The notes beneath the pieces were generated by a model. That model was not told the DNA's origin. It searched no databases and was given only the letters and a program-made list of their open reading frames with translations. Positions 19,066 through 26,505 of a stretch of 64,000 nt of DNA are shown here, piece after piece; within the stretch, counting starts at the first letter, position 1; each line of letters starts with the position of its first letter. The stretch lies in contig NZ_GL877878.1 in assembly GCF_000194155.1 (NCBI RefSeq), positions 1,390,351 to 1,454,350 on the forward strand, written 5' to 3'. The position numbers and the translations under genes were made by a program. This DNA is from Saccharopolyspora spinosa NRRL 18395. Its GTDB lineage: Bacteria; Actinomycetota; Actinomycetes; Mycobacteriales; Pseudonocardiaceae.

Positions 19066-20709
19066 ATGAACGTCGCCGAGGTCGTCGGCCGCACATTGGC
19101 CGCACTGGGCGCCGATCACGTCTTCGGGGTCGTCGGCAGCGGCAACTTCCACGTCACCAACGCACTGGTCGCCGCCGGTGCCCGGTTCGTCGCTGCCCGG
19201 CACGAAGGCGGCGCGGCGACGATGGCCGACGCCTACGCGCGCACCAGCGGCCGCATTGGAGTGCTCTCGGTGCACCAGGGCTGCGGGTTGACCAATGCGC
19301 TCACCGGTATCACCGAAGCAGCTAAGAGCCGAACCCCGCTGCTAGTGCTCGCTGCTGAGACGGCCTCCGCCGCGATCCGCTCGAACTTCCGGATCGACCA
19401 GGATGCGCTGGCAACCGCCGTCGGCGCCCGCGCGGAGCGGGTGCACAGCGTTGCCACCGCCGTCGGCGATGTGGTGCGGGCGTTCCGGCTGGCCACCGAG
19501 GGCAGGCAGACCGTGGTGCTGAACCTGCCGCTAGACGTCCAGGCGGCGGAGCTCGACGGTGAACCGCCTGTCCCACAGCTCCCGGCGCTGAGCCCGGTCG
19601 CGCCGTCCGCCGCAGCGGTGCGGCAACTGGTCGACCGGCTGGTCGCCGCGCAGCGGCCGGTCTTCATCGCCGGTCGCGGTTCCCGGCGCGCCGGCGCCGA
19701 GCTGCGGGCGCTGGCCGAGACCTGCGGGGCGCTGCTGGCCACCTCGGCGGTGGCGCGGGGCCTGTTCCGCGACGACCCGTGGTCGTTGGACGTCTCCGGC
19801 GGGTTCGCCACGCCGCTGGCCGTCGAGTTGATCTCCGGAGCCGACCTCATCGTCGGTTGGGGCACCGCCATGAACATGTGGACCATGCGGCACGGCAACC
19901 TGATCGGCCCCGGGTGCACGCTGGTGCAGGTCGATCTCGAGAGCGAGGCGATCGGCGCGCACCGCCCAGTAGACCTCGGGGTGCTCGGCGACGTCGCCGC
20001 GACCGCCGAGGCGACGCAGGCCGAACTCGCCGATCGCGGCATCCAGCGCGTCGGCTACCGCGTCCCGTTGGTGCGGGAGCGGATCGCCCGCGAAGGTTCC
20101 TGGCGCGACGTGGAATTCGTCGATCAGTCCACACCGGACGCCATCGATCCGCGCACGCTGACCATCGCCTTGAACGGGCTGCTACCCGAAGAGCGCGTGG
20201 TGGCGGTGGATTCCGGCAACTTCATGGGATACCCGAGCATGTTCCTGCGGGTTCCCGACGAGCACGGCTTCTGCTTCACCCAAGCCTTCCAGTCCATCGG
20301 CCTCGGCCTGGCCACCGCAATCGGCGCTGCGCTGGCCCGCCCGGACCGGCTGCCGGTAGCCGCGCTCGGCGACGGCGGCGCGCTGATGGGCATCGCCGAA
20401 CTGGAAACCGCGGTCCGGCTCGGCCTGCCGATGGTGATCGTGGTCTACAACGACCACGCCTACGGCGCGGAGGTCCACCACTTCGGACCGGACGGGCACA
20501 CGCTGGACACCGTCAAGTTCCCGGACACCGACCTCGCCGCCGCCGCGCGCGGCTTCGGCTGCACCGGAGTCACGGTGCGCACCGCAGGAGACCTCGCGCC
20601 GGTACGCAATTGGCTGGCCGGACCGCGGACCACGCCGCTGCTGATCGACGCCAAGATCGCCTCCAGCGAAGGCGCCTGGTGGCTCGTCGAAGCATTCCGC
20701 GGCCACTGA
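19066..20709 (+). CDS. Thiamine diphosphate-dependent enzyme (acetolactate synthase-like)
   Basis: This 547-residue protein has the three-domain TPP enzyme layout. The N-terminal domain carries the catalytic glutamate in ARHEGGAATMADAYAR, followed by the central domain. The C-terminal domain has the TPP motif GDGGALMGIAELE ending in VVYNDHAYGAE. The start ATG 19066 follows GGAAGGAGCAAGG. It belongs to the acetolactate synthase/benzoylformate decarboxylase superfamily, but no FAD-type regulatory subunit gene is nearby, so biosynthetic IlvB function is unlikely. Substrate unknown. Confidence 0.85.
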   Translation: MNVAEVVGRTLAALGADHVFGVVGSGNFHVTNALVAAGARFVAARHEGGAATMADAYARTSGRIGVLSVHQGCGLTNALTGITEAAKSRTPLLVLAAETASAAIRSNFRIDQDALATAVGARAERVHSVATAVGDVVRAFRLATEGRQTVVLNLPLDVQAAELDGEPPVPQLPALSPVAPSAAAVRQLVDRLVAAQRPVFIAGRGSRRAGAELRALAETCGALLATSAVARGLFRDDPWSLDVSGGFATPLAVELISGADLIVGWGTAMNMWTMRHGNLIGPGCTLVQVDLESEAIGAHRPVDLGVLGDVAATAEATQAELADRGIQRVGYRVPLVRERIAREGSWRDVEFVDQSTPDAIDPRTLTIALNGLLPEERVVAVDSGNFMGYPSMFLRVPDEHGFCFTQAFQSIGLGLATAIGAALARPDRLPVAALGDGGALMGIAELETAVRLGLPMVIVVYNDHAYGAEVHHFGPDGHTLDTVKFPDTDLAAAARGFGCTGVTVRTAGDLAPVRNWLAGPRTTPLLIDAKIASSEGAWWLVEAFRGH

Positions 20710-21043
20710 CCCCGACAGATTACTGACAGCCGTCACAAGCGACATATCGATAGCTGGACGACGCAGGCTCCGGGACCGATGGATCCTCGACAGAGCGCTT
20801 CTGTGGCAGCCCAAGCAATTCTGCCGCAATCGCGCGAATCCGCGCTGATTCCGTTGCCCACCACAGCCGTCGGCAGCTGCGATCACGGGCGCTGTTCTGG
20901 GCCACACCAGCGGCAGTCGCAGGGTGCGGCACCAGACCTCCTGGCGCTCGGCGATCGACGGTCCCGCGCTCTTGACTTCACTCGAAGCCGAATTCATCTT
21001 ACTGAAAAAACTTCACCGAAGTCGAAGGCGCGGAAGCTGAGCC
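20710..21043. other. Gene-free stretch after the TPP enzyme
   Basis: Short frames occur on both strands, but none has a family-like sequence, a convincing ribosome site or sustained third-position GC bias. No RNA gene or repeat was recognised. Confidence 0.5.
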
Positions 21044-21172
21044 ATGAAGGTCAACACACCGCACGGCGGGATCAGCTACACACGCCTCTCTCCCGGCTCG
21101 AGCCGCTTGGAGCTGCTCGAGGGCTACCTGGAACCCGGCGCCGCGTCCTCGATCGAGGCTTCGCGGAGCTGA
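21044..21172 (+). pseudogene. Fragment resembling the cupin part of an XRE-cupin regulator
   Basis: A 42-residue frame reads MKVNTPHGGISYTRLSPGSS, then RLELLEGYLEPGAASS and a stop. This resembles the beginning of the sensory cupin domain of XRE-cupin regulators, where a histidine-rich metal motif normally follows. The DNA-binding part and the rest of the cupin are absent. The identification is tentative. Confidence 0.35.
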
Positions 21173-21405
21173 TTGCCTGGTGGACGGGCGTGCCGTTCTT
21201 CATCGTGTGGAGCGCGATCTACTTCGCGGTCAGCCGGAGGCCGGGCAATCGGTCCTCCGGGGAGCGTCGCGGATGACGTCCCGGAGGTCATCGCGATACG
21301 CGCGCCCAGTACCTCGTTGCCTGGGCGCTCGGTCGAGCCGCTGGAGCGTGCGCCGGATGCCTTTACACTGCAGGTACTGGCAGTTTGTTCTCGTGAGGAG
21401 CGGTC
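21173..21405. other. Non-coding or decayed stretch before the lipid kinase
   Basis: A short plus-strand frame contains one hydrophobic segment (LIAWWTGVPFFIVWSAIYFA) that could be the end of a lost membrane protein. Nothing else is supported. Confidence 0.35.
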
Positions 21406-21441
21406 ATTTCAACCGACGGTCTCGCCACGCGGGCAGCCCTG

Positions 21442-22338
21442 GTGGTCAATGCACGGGCCCGCACGGGCAGCAAGGCATACCTGCGGGCGATCGAGAAGCT
21501 GCGCGGCCTGAGCGTGCCGCTGCACTCGACCTTTCCGCTGCACGATCCGGCCCGCCTGCCAGAAACCGTGAACGCAGCCGTGGACGCGGGCCACGACCTG
21601 ATCATCCTCGGCGGCGGTGATGGCAGCGTCAGCTCGGTCGTCGACGTCCTTGCACACCGCGGAGTGCCGATGGGCCTGCTTCCCCTGGGCACCGCCAACG
21701 ACTTCGCCCGCACCCTGCACATTCCCACGAATCTCGACGAGGCGTGCCGCACCATCGCGCACGGCAGAATCGTCGACATCGACCTCGGCCGCTGCGGGAA
21801 CAACTACTACGTCAACCGCGCATCGGTCGGCCTCGGCGCAGGCGTGGCCGAAGCGATGTCGCCGAAGCTGAAGAAGTGGACCGGAGCACTGGCATACCCA
21901 GTGGCGACCATCAAGGCATTGCTGCGGCACCAACGGTTCTCGGCGCGTCTGACCTTCCCCGATGGTGATCACGAGCCGCAGGAGCACCACGGGCTGCTAC
22001 AGCTCTCGATCGCCAACGGCCGCTACTTCGGCGGCGGGCAGCTTGCGGCGCACGACGCCGGGATCGACGACGCGACGCTGGACATCTCCGTGATGCGGCA
22101 CGGCAGCGTCCACGACCTGGTCATCGCCGCGCGCGATCTCAAACGCGGTGCGCTGGACAGCGACCACATCCATCATCTCCGCACCGCGCGGGTCGACGTG
22201 GTGACTGAACCCGACCTGCCGATCAACGTCGACGGCGAACTCGTCGACGCCACCCCGCAACGCTTCTCGGTCGCGCGCAACGCCCTCCACGTCATGGTTC
22301 CCCGAACCTGGACGGACGCCAGCAGCCCGGACTTCTAG
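21442..22338 (+). CDS. Diacylglycerol kinase-family lipid kinase
   Basis: At least 298 residues from GTG 21442. The DAGK catalytic motif LIILGGGDGSVSSVVDVLA and the conserved PLGTANDFARTL are present, followed by YFGGGQLAAHDAGIDDATLD and the beta-sandwich C-terminal domain with VDGELV. The family phosphorylates diacylglycerol or related lipids (YegS/DgkB type). GTG 21442 has a poor ribosome site and begins inside the first beta strand. Twelve codons upstream, an in-frame ATT (21406) is preceded by GAGGAG at ideal spacing, so translation may start there. Confidence 0.88.
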   Translation: MVNARARTGSKAYLRAIEKLRGLSVPLHSTFPLHDPARLPETVNAAVDAGHDLIILGGGDGSVSSVVDVLAHRGVPMGLLPLGTANDFARTLHIPTNLDEACRTIAHGRIVDIDLGRCGNNYYVNRASVGLGAGVAEAMSPKLKKWTGALAYPVATIKALLRHQRFSARLTFPDGDHEPQEHHGLLQLSIANGRYFGGGQLAAHDAGIDDATLDISVMRHGSVHDLVIAARDLKRGALDSDHIHHLRTARVDVVTEPDLPINVDGELVDATPQRFSVARNALHVMVPRTWTDASSPDF

Positions 22339-22344
22339 TTCAGC

Positions 22345-22690
22345 ACTGCTATCCGCCGTTCCAGTTCGAACGGGACGGCGAGATCGTCGGCTTCGCGTTG
22401 ATCGATCTCGTCGCCGCGCAGCTCACCAGGGCGCTCGATCCGGAACTCGTGGGCGACGTGCTCAGCGTCATGCGAGGCCTCACCAACGACGGGATGACGA
22501 TGCTCGTCGTCTCGCACGTGGTGGGTTTCGCCCGCGAGGTCACGGACAGTGGTTTTCACGGACGGTGGGGCGTCGTCGAAGACGGCCCACCGCGGCAGGT
22601 GGTGGGCAATCCGCAACACGTCCCTCGGGCGCAGCCGTCGGCACGCTGCGTAGCGTCGGGAGCGGGCTTGAACCACAGCCGTGACGTGCT
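22345..22690 (+). pseudogene. Fused remnants of a polar amino-acid ABC transporter
   Basis: The first part (YPPFQFERDGEIVGFALIDL) matches the start of a glutamate/polar amino-acid binding protein. It then runs into LTRALDPELVGDVLSVMRGL and DGMTMLVVSHVVGFAREVTD, the C-terminal half of a GlnQ-type ATPase after the Walker B region, and on to EDGPPRQVVGNPQH. Binding protein and ATPase pieces are joined without the sequence in between, no Walker A exists and the end is degenerate. This is a deletion-derived relic. Confidence 0.72.
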
Positions 22691-22762
22691 GAGCAACCAC
22701 GCGAGTAAAGGACCACGTCCTCCGCCCAGAAGGCACGAGGCAGCGGACGTGGTCCTGCCCGG

Positions 22763-23146
22763 TCACGCAGGCTGCATCGCTTGCGGCGTCACCTGACGGC
22801 ACATGGCTGCGCACTGCGTCATCAGATCCGCCAGCTCGGTCATCTCCTTGGCACCCATCTGCCTGCACATGTCGGCGGACATCTCGCACATGTCGGCGCA
22901 CATTCCGCACATCCGTACGCACATCTGCACCATGTCCGCGCCGGCCTTCGTCATGCTCGAACAGCGCATCATCATGTCCGCACACATGCGACACATTTCC
23001 GCGCAGGACATCAACATCATGCTCATCTGCATCGATTGCTCACTGCGCATCTCCATGCAGCGGGACAACATCTGCTCGCACTTGTCATGGCACTTGTTGC
23101 ACATGTCAATGCACTGCTGCATCTCGGTGCTCATCTGACGTGTCAT
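22763..23146 (-). CDS. Cysteine- and methionine-rich copper storage protein (Csp3/DUF326-like)
   Basis: This 127-residue protein starts MTRQMSTEMQQC at 23146. It contains 16 Cys (positions 12, 16, 19, 23, 30, 48, 52, 55, 62, 76, 80, 83, 87, 94, 112, 116), mostly with CxxxC or CxxC spacing along predicted helices. This is the pattern of the four-helix-bundle Csp proteins that line their core with thiolates to bind many Cu(I) ions. It has no signal peptide, so it should be cytosolic (Csp3-like). It also contains 30 Met, unusually many for the family. No other copper gene is adjacent. Confidence 0.85.
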   Translation of the reverse strand: MTRQMSTEMQQCIDMCNKCHDKCEQMLSRCMEMRSEQSMQMSMMLMSCAEMCRMCADMMMRCSSMTKAGADMVQMCVRMCGMCADMCEMSADMCRQMGAKEMTELADLMTQCAAMCRQVTPQAMQPA

Positions 23147-23527
23147 TTCTGAACCCCCGTAGTTTCGGTTCGAATGGAGCAGTCTGCGAACGTCGTCCAT
23201 CAACTGCCCCAAGAGGTCTGCCTACTCCAAGCCAACCGAGATCGCATGTCGTCAACCGCCACGGCTACGGACAACCAGCCGACGTAGCAGGGGGCTTGCA
23301 CGGTGACTACAACGGCTTCGCCTGCCTGACTTTCAGCTGCCGCACGAAGCCGCACGCGCACGGAACGCTTGCACCTGCCCCAACGAAGCCTCCTGGGAAT
23401 CCCGGTCCCTGCACCCCGGGCCGGGCAAGCTGGCCAACGGGCTCCTGCGCGGCAGCAGGCTACGAACTACCGGCAAGGGCGCGCGCCGGATCGGCGGCCG
23501 AAACCGTTGGGGCCGCGCGCAAAATCG
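23147..23527. other. Intergenic stretch without recognisable features
   Basis: About 380 bp between the divergent copper-storage gene start and the end of the TetR gene. Only short spurious frames are present; no RNA gene, repeat or clear hairpin was seen. The promoter of the copper-storage gene must lie within it. Confidence 0.5.
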
Positions 23528-24082
23528 TCAATGTTCGAGGAGCCGGCGCAGGACCGGCCGGGCTGCTTGGACCGGATCCGTGTCGGCGGGCATCCGCAAT
23601 GCGCCGCTGAGCCACAGGTTGGCGAAGCCGTGCACGATCGACCAGGCCGCGAGGGTGGTGTGCTCCGGGCCGGACGGCGGGATGGTTACGGCCCGCGCAC
23701 CTTCGCGCAGCACGTCACCGGCGCGCGCCTCGGCCTTCCGGACCGCCTCGTCGTCGCCCCGGTAGAGGCCGGGCTGGAACATCACTCCGAAGTGAACCGG
23801 ATAGGTCACGGCGAAGGAAACGTAGGCGAGGCCCATGTCGAGCAAGTCAGGTTCGGCCGCTTCGAGGGCGTCGGCGAGCAGCGTGAACCCTTCGACGGCG
23901 ATGGCGGTCAGCACGCCGCTCTTGTCACCGAAGTGATGCGCGGGCGCAGCGTGCGAGACGCCGGCGCGCCGAGCAAGTTCCCGCAGGCTCCAGCCGTCGA
24001 GACCCGAATCGCCGATGGCCTCGACGGCGGCGGTGACGATCGTGCGGCGAAGGTCCCCGTGGTGGTATCCGATCTTGCTCAC
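23528..24082 (-). CDS. TetR-family transcriptional regulator
   Basis: This 184-residue protein begins MSKIGYHHGDLRRTIVTAAV. The N-terminal helix-turn-helix is clear (WSLRELARRAGVSHAAPAHHFGDKSGVL), followed by a helical ligand-binding domain with a TetR C-terminal (WHG-like) pattern. It is divergent from a DoxX-like membrane protein gene 118 bp away. The intergenic region holds a perfect 6-3-6 palindrome, the probable operator, so the regulator likely represses both genes. Confidence 0.92.
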   Translation of the reverse strand: MSKIGYHHGDLRRTIVTAAVEAIGDSGLDGWSLRELARRAGVSHAAPAHHFGDKSGVLTAIAVEGFTLLADALEAAEPDLLDMGLAYVSFAVTYPVHFGVMFQPGLYRGDDEAVRKAEARAGDVLREGARAVTIPPSGPEHTTLAAWSIVHGFANLWLSGALRMPADTDPVQAARPVLRRLLEH

Positions 24083-24123
24083 AGCGGCCTTTCACTCAGA
24101 GGTGGATTGCACCCGGAGTCAAA

Positions 24124-24138
24124 CTTGTCGTTGACAAG
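24124..24138. promoter_or_regulatory. TetR operator candidate
   Basis: CTTGTC-GTT-GACAAG is a perfect inverted repeat in the divergent TetR/DoxX intergenic region, 42 bp from the tetR start and 63 bp from the doxX start. A further GTCA/TGAC-rich half-site occurs near 24172-24182. Confidence 0.65.
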
Positions 24139-24200
24139 ATATCAGGGCACTCGATAGCTTCAACCAGATGAAACTTGACAGTGACTAGATCGGACCTGCC

Positions 24201-24719
24201 ATGACTCTCCTCGTCCTCCTCATCGCACTCCTGGGGCTGCGCGGGCTCGGCGCACTCGGCGTACGCCGGTTCGCCACCTGGCCCGCCGCCGCGGCGCACG
24301 CGCTGGCGATCATGCTCGTCATGACTGCCAGCGCGCACTTCGCCCCGGCCGACGTCACCGTCATGCCGACCCACGACGACCTGGTCCGGATGGTGCCGCC
24401 CGCGGTGCCGTTCCCGTCGGCGATGATCTACCTCACCGGTGTCCTGGAATTCCTCGGCGCCCTGGGCCTGATCGTCCCCTGGACCCGCCGCGCGGCCGGC
24501 TACTGCCTGGCGCTGCTGTTCGTCGTGATGCTGCCAGCGAACATCTACGCCACAAGCGCGGAAGTCATGCTCGCCGGCGAACCCGTGTCCCCGCTGTGGC
24601 AGCGCATTCCGGAACAGATCCTCTACATCGCCGCGGCGCTCTGGGCCACCCGCGGTGCGAGCGCCCTCGCGCTGCGGGGGGCATTCCGCGGCATCCCAGC
24701 CACGGAGTCCCGGCGCTGA
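24201..24719 (+). CDS. DoxX-like integral membrane protein
   Basis: This 172-residue protein has four hydrophobic segments (about residues 1-20, 30-50, 73-95 and 100-118, plus a C-terminal one). The pattern is DoxX/DoxD-like, with an acidic residue in the LTGVLEFLGALGL helix. Family members are small membrane proteins, some tied to thiol or quinone redox chemistry; the role here is unknown. It is probably controlled by the divergent TetR protein. Confidence 0.8.
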   Translation: MTLLVLLIALLGLRGLGALGVRRFATWPAAAAHALAIMLVMTASAHFAPADVTVMPTHDDLVRMVPPAVPFPSAMIYLTGVLEFLGALGLIVPWTRRAAGYCLALLFVVMLPANIYATSAEVMLAGEPVSPLWQRIPEQILYIAAALWATRGASALALRGAFRGIPATESRR

Positions 24720-24729
24720 AACCCATCGA

Positions 24730-25508
24730 CGTCATCGAGCCGTGCACTCCAACGAACAGCATCCGGCTCCACCTCGTCAACCCGGAGCGGAGCCGCACTC
24801 CACCCGGGCCGCCGGGCCGCCACCGGAGGTCTTCGGGTGCGGCCGCGAGAGCGAGGTTCGGGACACCGTCCAGCAGGGCACCGATCGGCACCTGACCTTC
24901 GAGGCGGGCGAGGGATACGCCCAGGCAGTAGTGGATGCCTTGGCCGAAGGACAGGTGGCCGCCGTCGGTGCGGGGGATGTCGAAGCGGCTGCCGTCCTGG
25001 GCGTACACCGAGTCGTGGTCGGCCGATCCGAGCACCACGGACCGACGCTGTCCGCTGGGATGGTCACCCCGCCGATCTCGACGTCCTCGACGGCGAAACG
25101 CGGCGTCGCGCGTTCGACGGGCCTGTCGAAGCGACAGCATCTCCTCGACAGCGGGCCCAGCAGTTCCGGCTTCGAACGCAGCAGCTCCAGCTGGCCCGGG
25201 TCCGCCAGCAGGGCGAGCACGCCGTTGCCGATCAGGTTGACGGTCGTTTCGTGGCCTGCGATCAGCAGAAGTTTGATGGTGCCGATCAGCTCCCGCTCGG
25301 CGAGCCGGTCGTGCTCGTCGGCGGCGACGATCAACGCGCTCGCCAGGCTCGGCTGGTCGTCGACGTCCACGGCCGGGTCGATGCGCCCCCGGGTGTCCAC
25401 GATCAGGTCGACAAGGTAGCTCTCCCGGGCCGCTTTGGCCTTCTCGCGGATCGCGGCGCCTTCGTCGGACAGCGGCGCCGAGACCATCTCCCGGTTCCAG
25501 GCCCTCAA
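24730..25508 (-). pseudogene. Cytochrome P450 remnant with several frameshifts
   Basis: The surviving part covers the C-terminal half. The I helix LLIAGHETTVNLIGNGVLAL is followed by a region where the expected AVEEMLRFD reads LSRRCCRFD because of two compensating one-base changes. FAVEDVEIGGVTIPADS comes next, then another frameshift before HDSVYAQDGSRFDIPR and the heme segment LSFGQGIHYCLGVSLARLEG. The N-terminal half is absent. The heme cysteine motif remains, but no single frame encodes an enzyme. Confidence 0.85.
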
Positions 25509-25526
25509 GAATCCACTGTGGAGCAG

Positions 25527-25721
25527 TCAGCTCCGGGGCAGCGGGATGTCCGCGCGCTCGCTGCGCCGCGGTCCGTGCTCGACGTAGTCGGCGGCGAACC
25601 GCATGCCCTCCTGGTACGCCTCGACCCGCGCGCGGCCGATCTCGGCCTCGATCTGCTCGGGCTGCAGCTCCTCGGCCAGCGAACGCACCTCCGCCAGCCG
25701 GTGGCGGGTCTCCTCATCCAT
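25527..25721 (-). CDS. Small acidic protein of unknown function
   Basis: This 64-residue protein starts MDEETRHRLAEVRSLAEELQ, with AGGAAAGG upstream of ATG 25721. It is charged, predicted mostly helical, with no signal peptide or membrane segment. It lies 18 bp upstream of the P450 remnant on the same strand, so it may once have been its operon partner. No family is recognised. Confidence 0.5.
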   Translation of the reverse strand: MDEETRHRLAEVRSLAEELQPEQIEAEIGRARVEAYQEGMRFAADYVEHGPRRSERADIPLPRS

Positions 25722-25985
25722 GCCGGTTCCGCCTTTCCTCGTCGGTTCCCCAGATCCTCGCGGCTCCCGTCGAGTTCTGCACGATCAGGCGACCTCCGAT
25801 GGCGGCTGAACACGGAACGCCACTGCCACGGTCACGCGGCGTGCGCGATATGGCCACCATCGCGACTCCCGCCGCCATTTCATTCGCCGACCCTGATCGC
25901 AAGGTCGTCTACCTGATCCACCCCTCGACACCCGGCTCGCGAGTCCTGTTCGGACTCGCGAGCCGTCTTGTCCGACCGCGGCCGG

Positions 25986-26420
25986 TCAGCCCGTCGTCGC
26001 CGGGTCGACCTTTTCCAGCAGTTCCAGCAAGGTTTGCCGCTGTTCGGCGGTGAGCGGGGCGAACAGCTGCGCCGCCGCGCGGGCGCGGATGCCGGCCAGC
26101 CGCTTGCACATCTTCCGGCCGTCCCTGGTCAGTTCCAGCAGAGTGGAGCGGCGATTTCCGGGATCGACCTCGCGCCGCAGCAGGCCCGCGTCCTCGAGGG
26201 CGTCGACGATCGGCGTCACCGCTCGCGGCACCACGTGCAGCAGTTCCGCCAGCTCCGCCATGCGCGGTGGGGTCTCACACCTGCCGAGCACGGACAGCGC
26301 ACGCGCCTGCGCCGGGGTCAGCCCGAGATCCCCGGCACCGCACCGCTGCAGGACGTGCGCGGACTTGGCGAGCCGCAGGAACAGCCCGCCGAGACGTTCT
26401 TCTTCACCACCGGCATCCAC
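25986..26420 (-). CDS. MarR-family transcriptional regulator
   Basis: This 144-residue protein has a MarR winged helix (MAELAELLHVVPRAVTPIVD, wing DPGNRRSTLLELTRDG) and helical dimerisation ends. It is divergent from an ABC exporter gene with 85 bp between the starts and a perfect inverted repeat there. The natural reading is a drug- or metabolite-responsive repressor of that exporter. Confidence 0.92.
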   Translation of the reverse strand: MDAGGEEERLGGLFLRLAKSAHVLQRCGAGDLGLTPAQARALSVLGRCETPPRMAELAELLHVVPRAVTPIVDALEDAGLLRREVDPGNRRSTLLELTRDGRKMCKRLAGIRARAAAQLFAPLTAEQRQTLLELLEKVDPATTG

Positions 26421-26446
26421 CCGGCCAGTTTAACAGAGTGACAGTA

Positions 26447-26458
26447 ATAGTGAACTAT
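26447..26458. promoter_or_regulatory. MarR operator candidate
   Basis: ATAGT-GA-ACTAT is a perfect inverted repeat with a 2-bp centre, in an AT-rich patch of the divergent MarR/ABC intergenic region, 27-38 bp from the marR start. Confidence 0.6.
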
Positions 26459-26505
26459 GGTAAATATGAAGGCATCTCCGAATCTGCCCGCCACTGGAGC
26501 CGCCT

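Noticed and set aside
18842..19105. Minus-strand frames between the ligase relic and the TPP enzyme
   Set aside because: Segments such as KNLVGMPVPLTIGSGAALD hint at a decayed gene, but no family could be assigned, so no feature is called.
20779..21276. Plus-strand frame of 165 codons after the TPP enzyme
   Set aside because: No homology-like pattern through most of its length and no ribosome site; only a terminal hydrophobic patch, noted as a possible relic.
22763..23212. Evenly spaced CAT/CATGTC triplets suggesting a tandem DNA repeat
   Set aside because: The periodicity comes from the Met/Cys repeat of the copper-storage protein; it is not a CRISPR or minisatellite.
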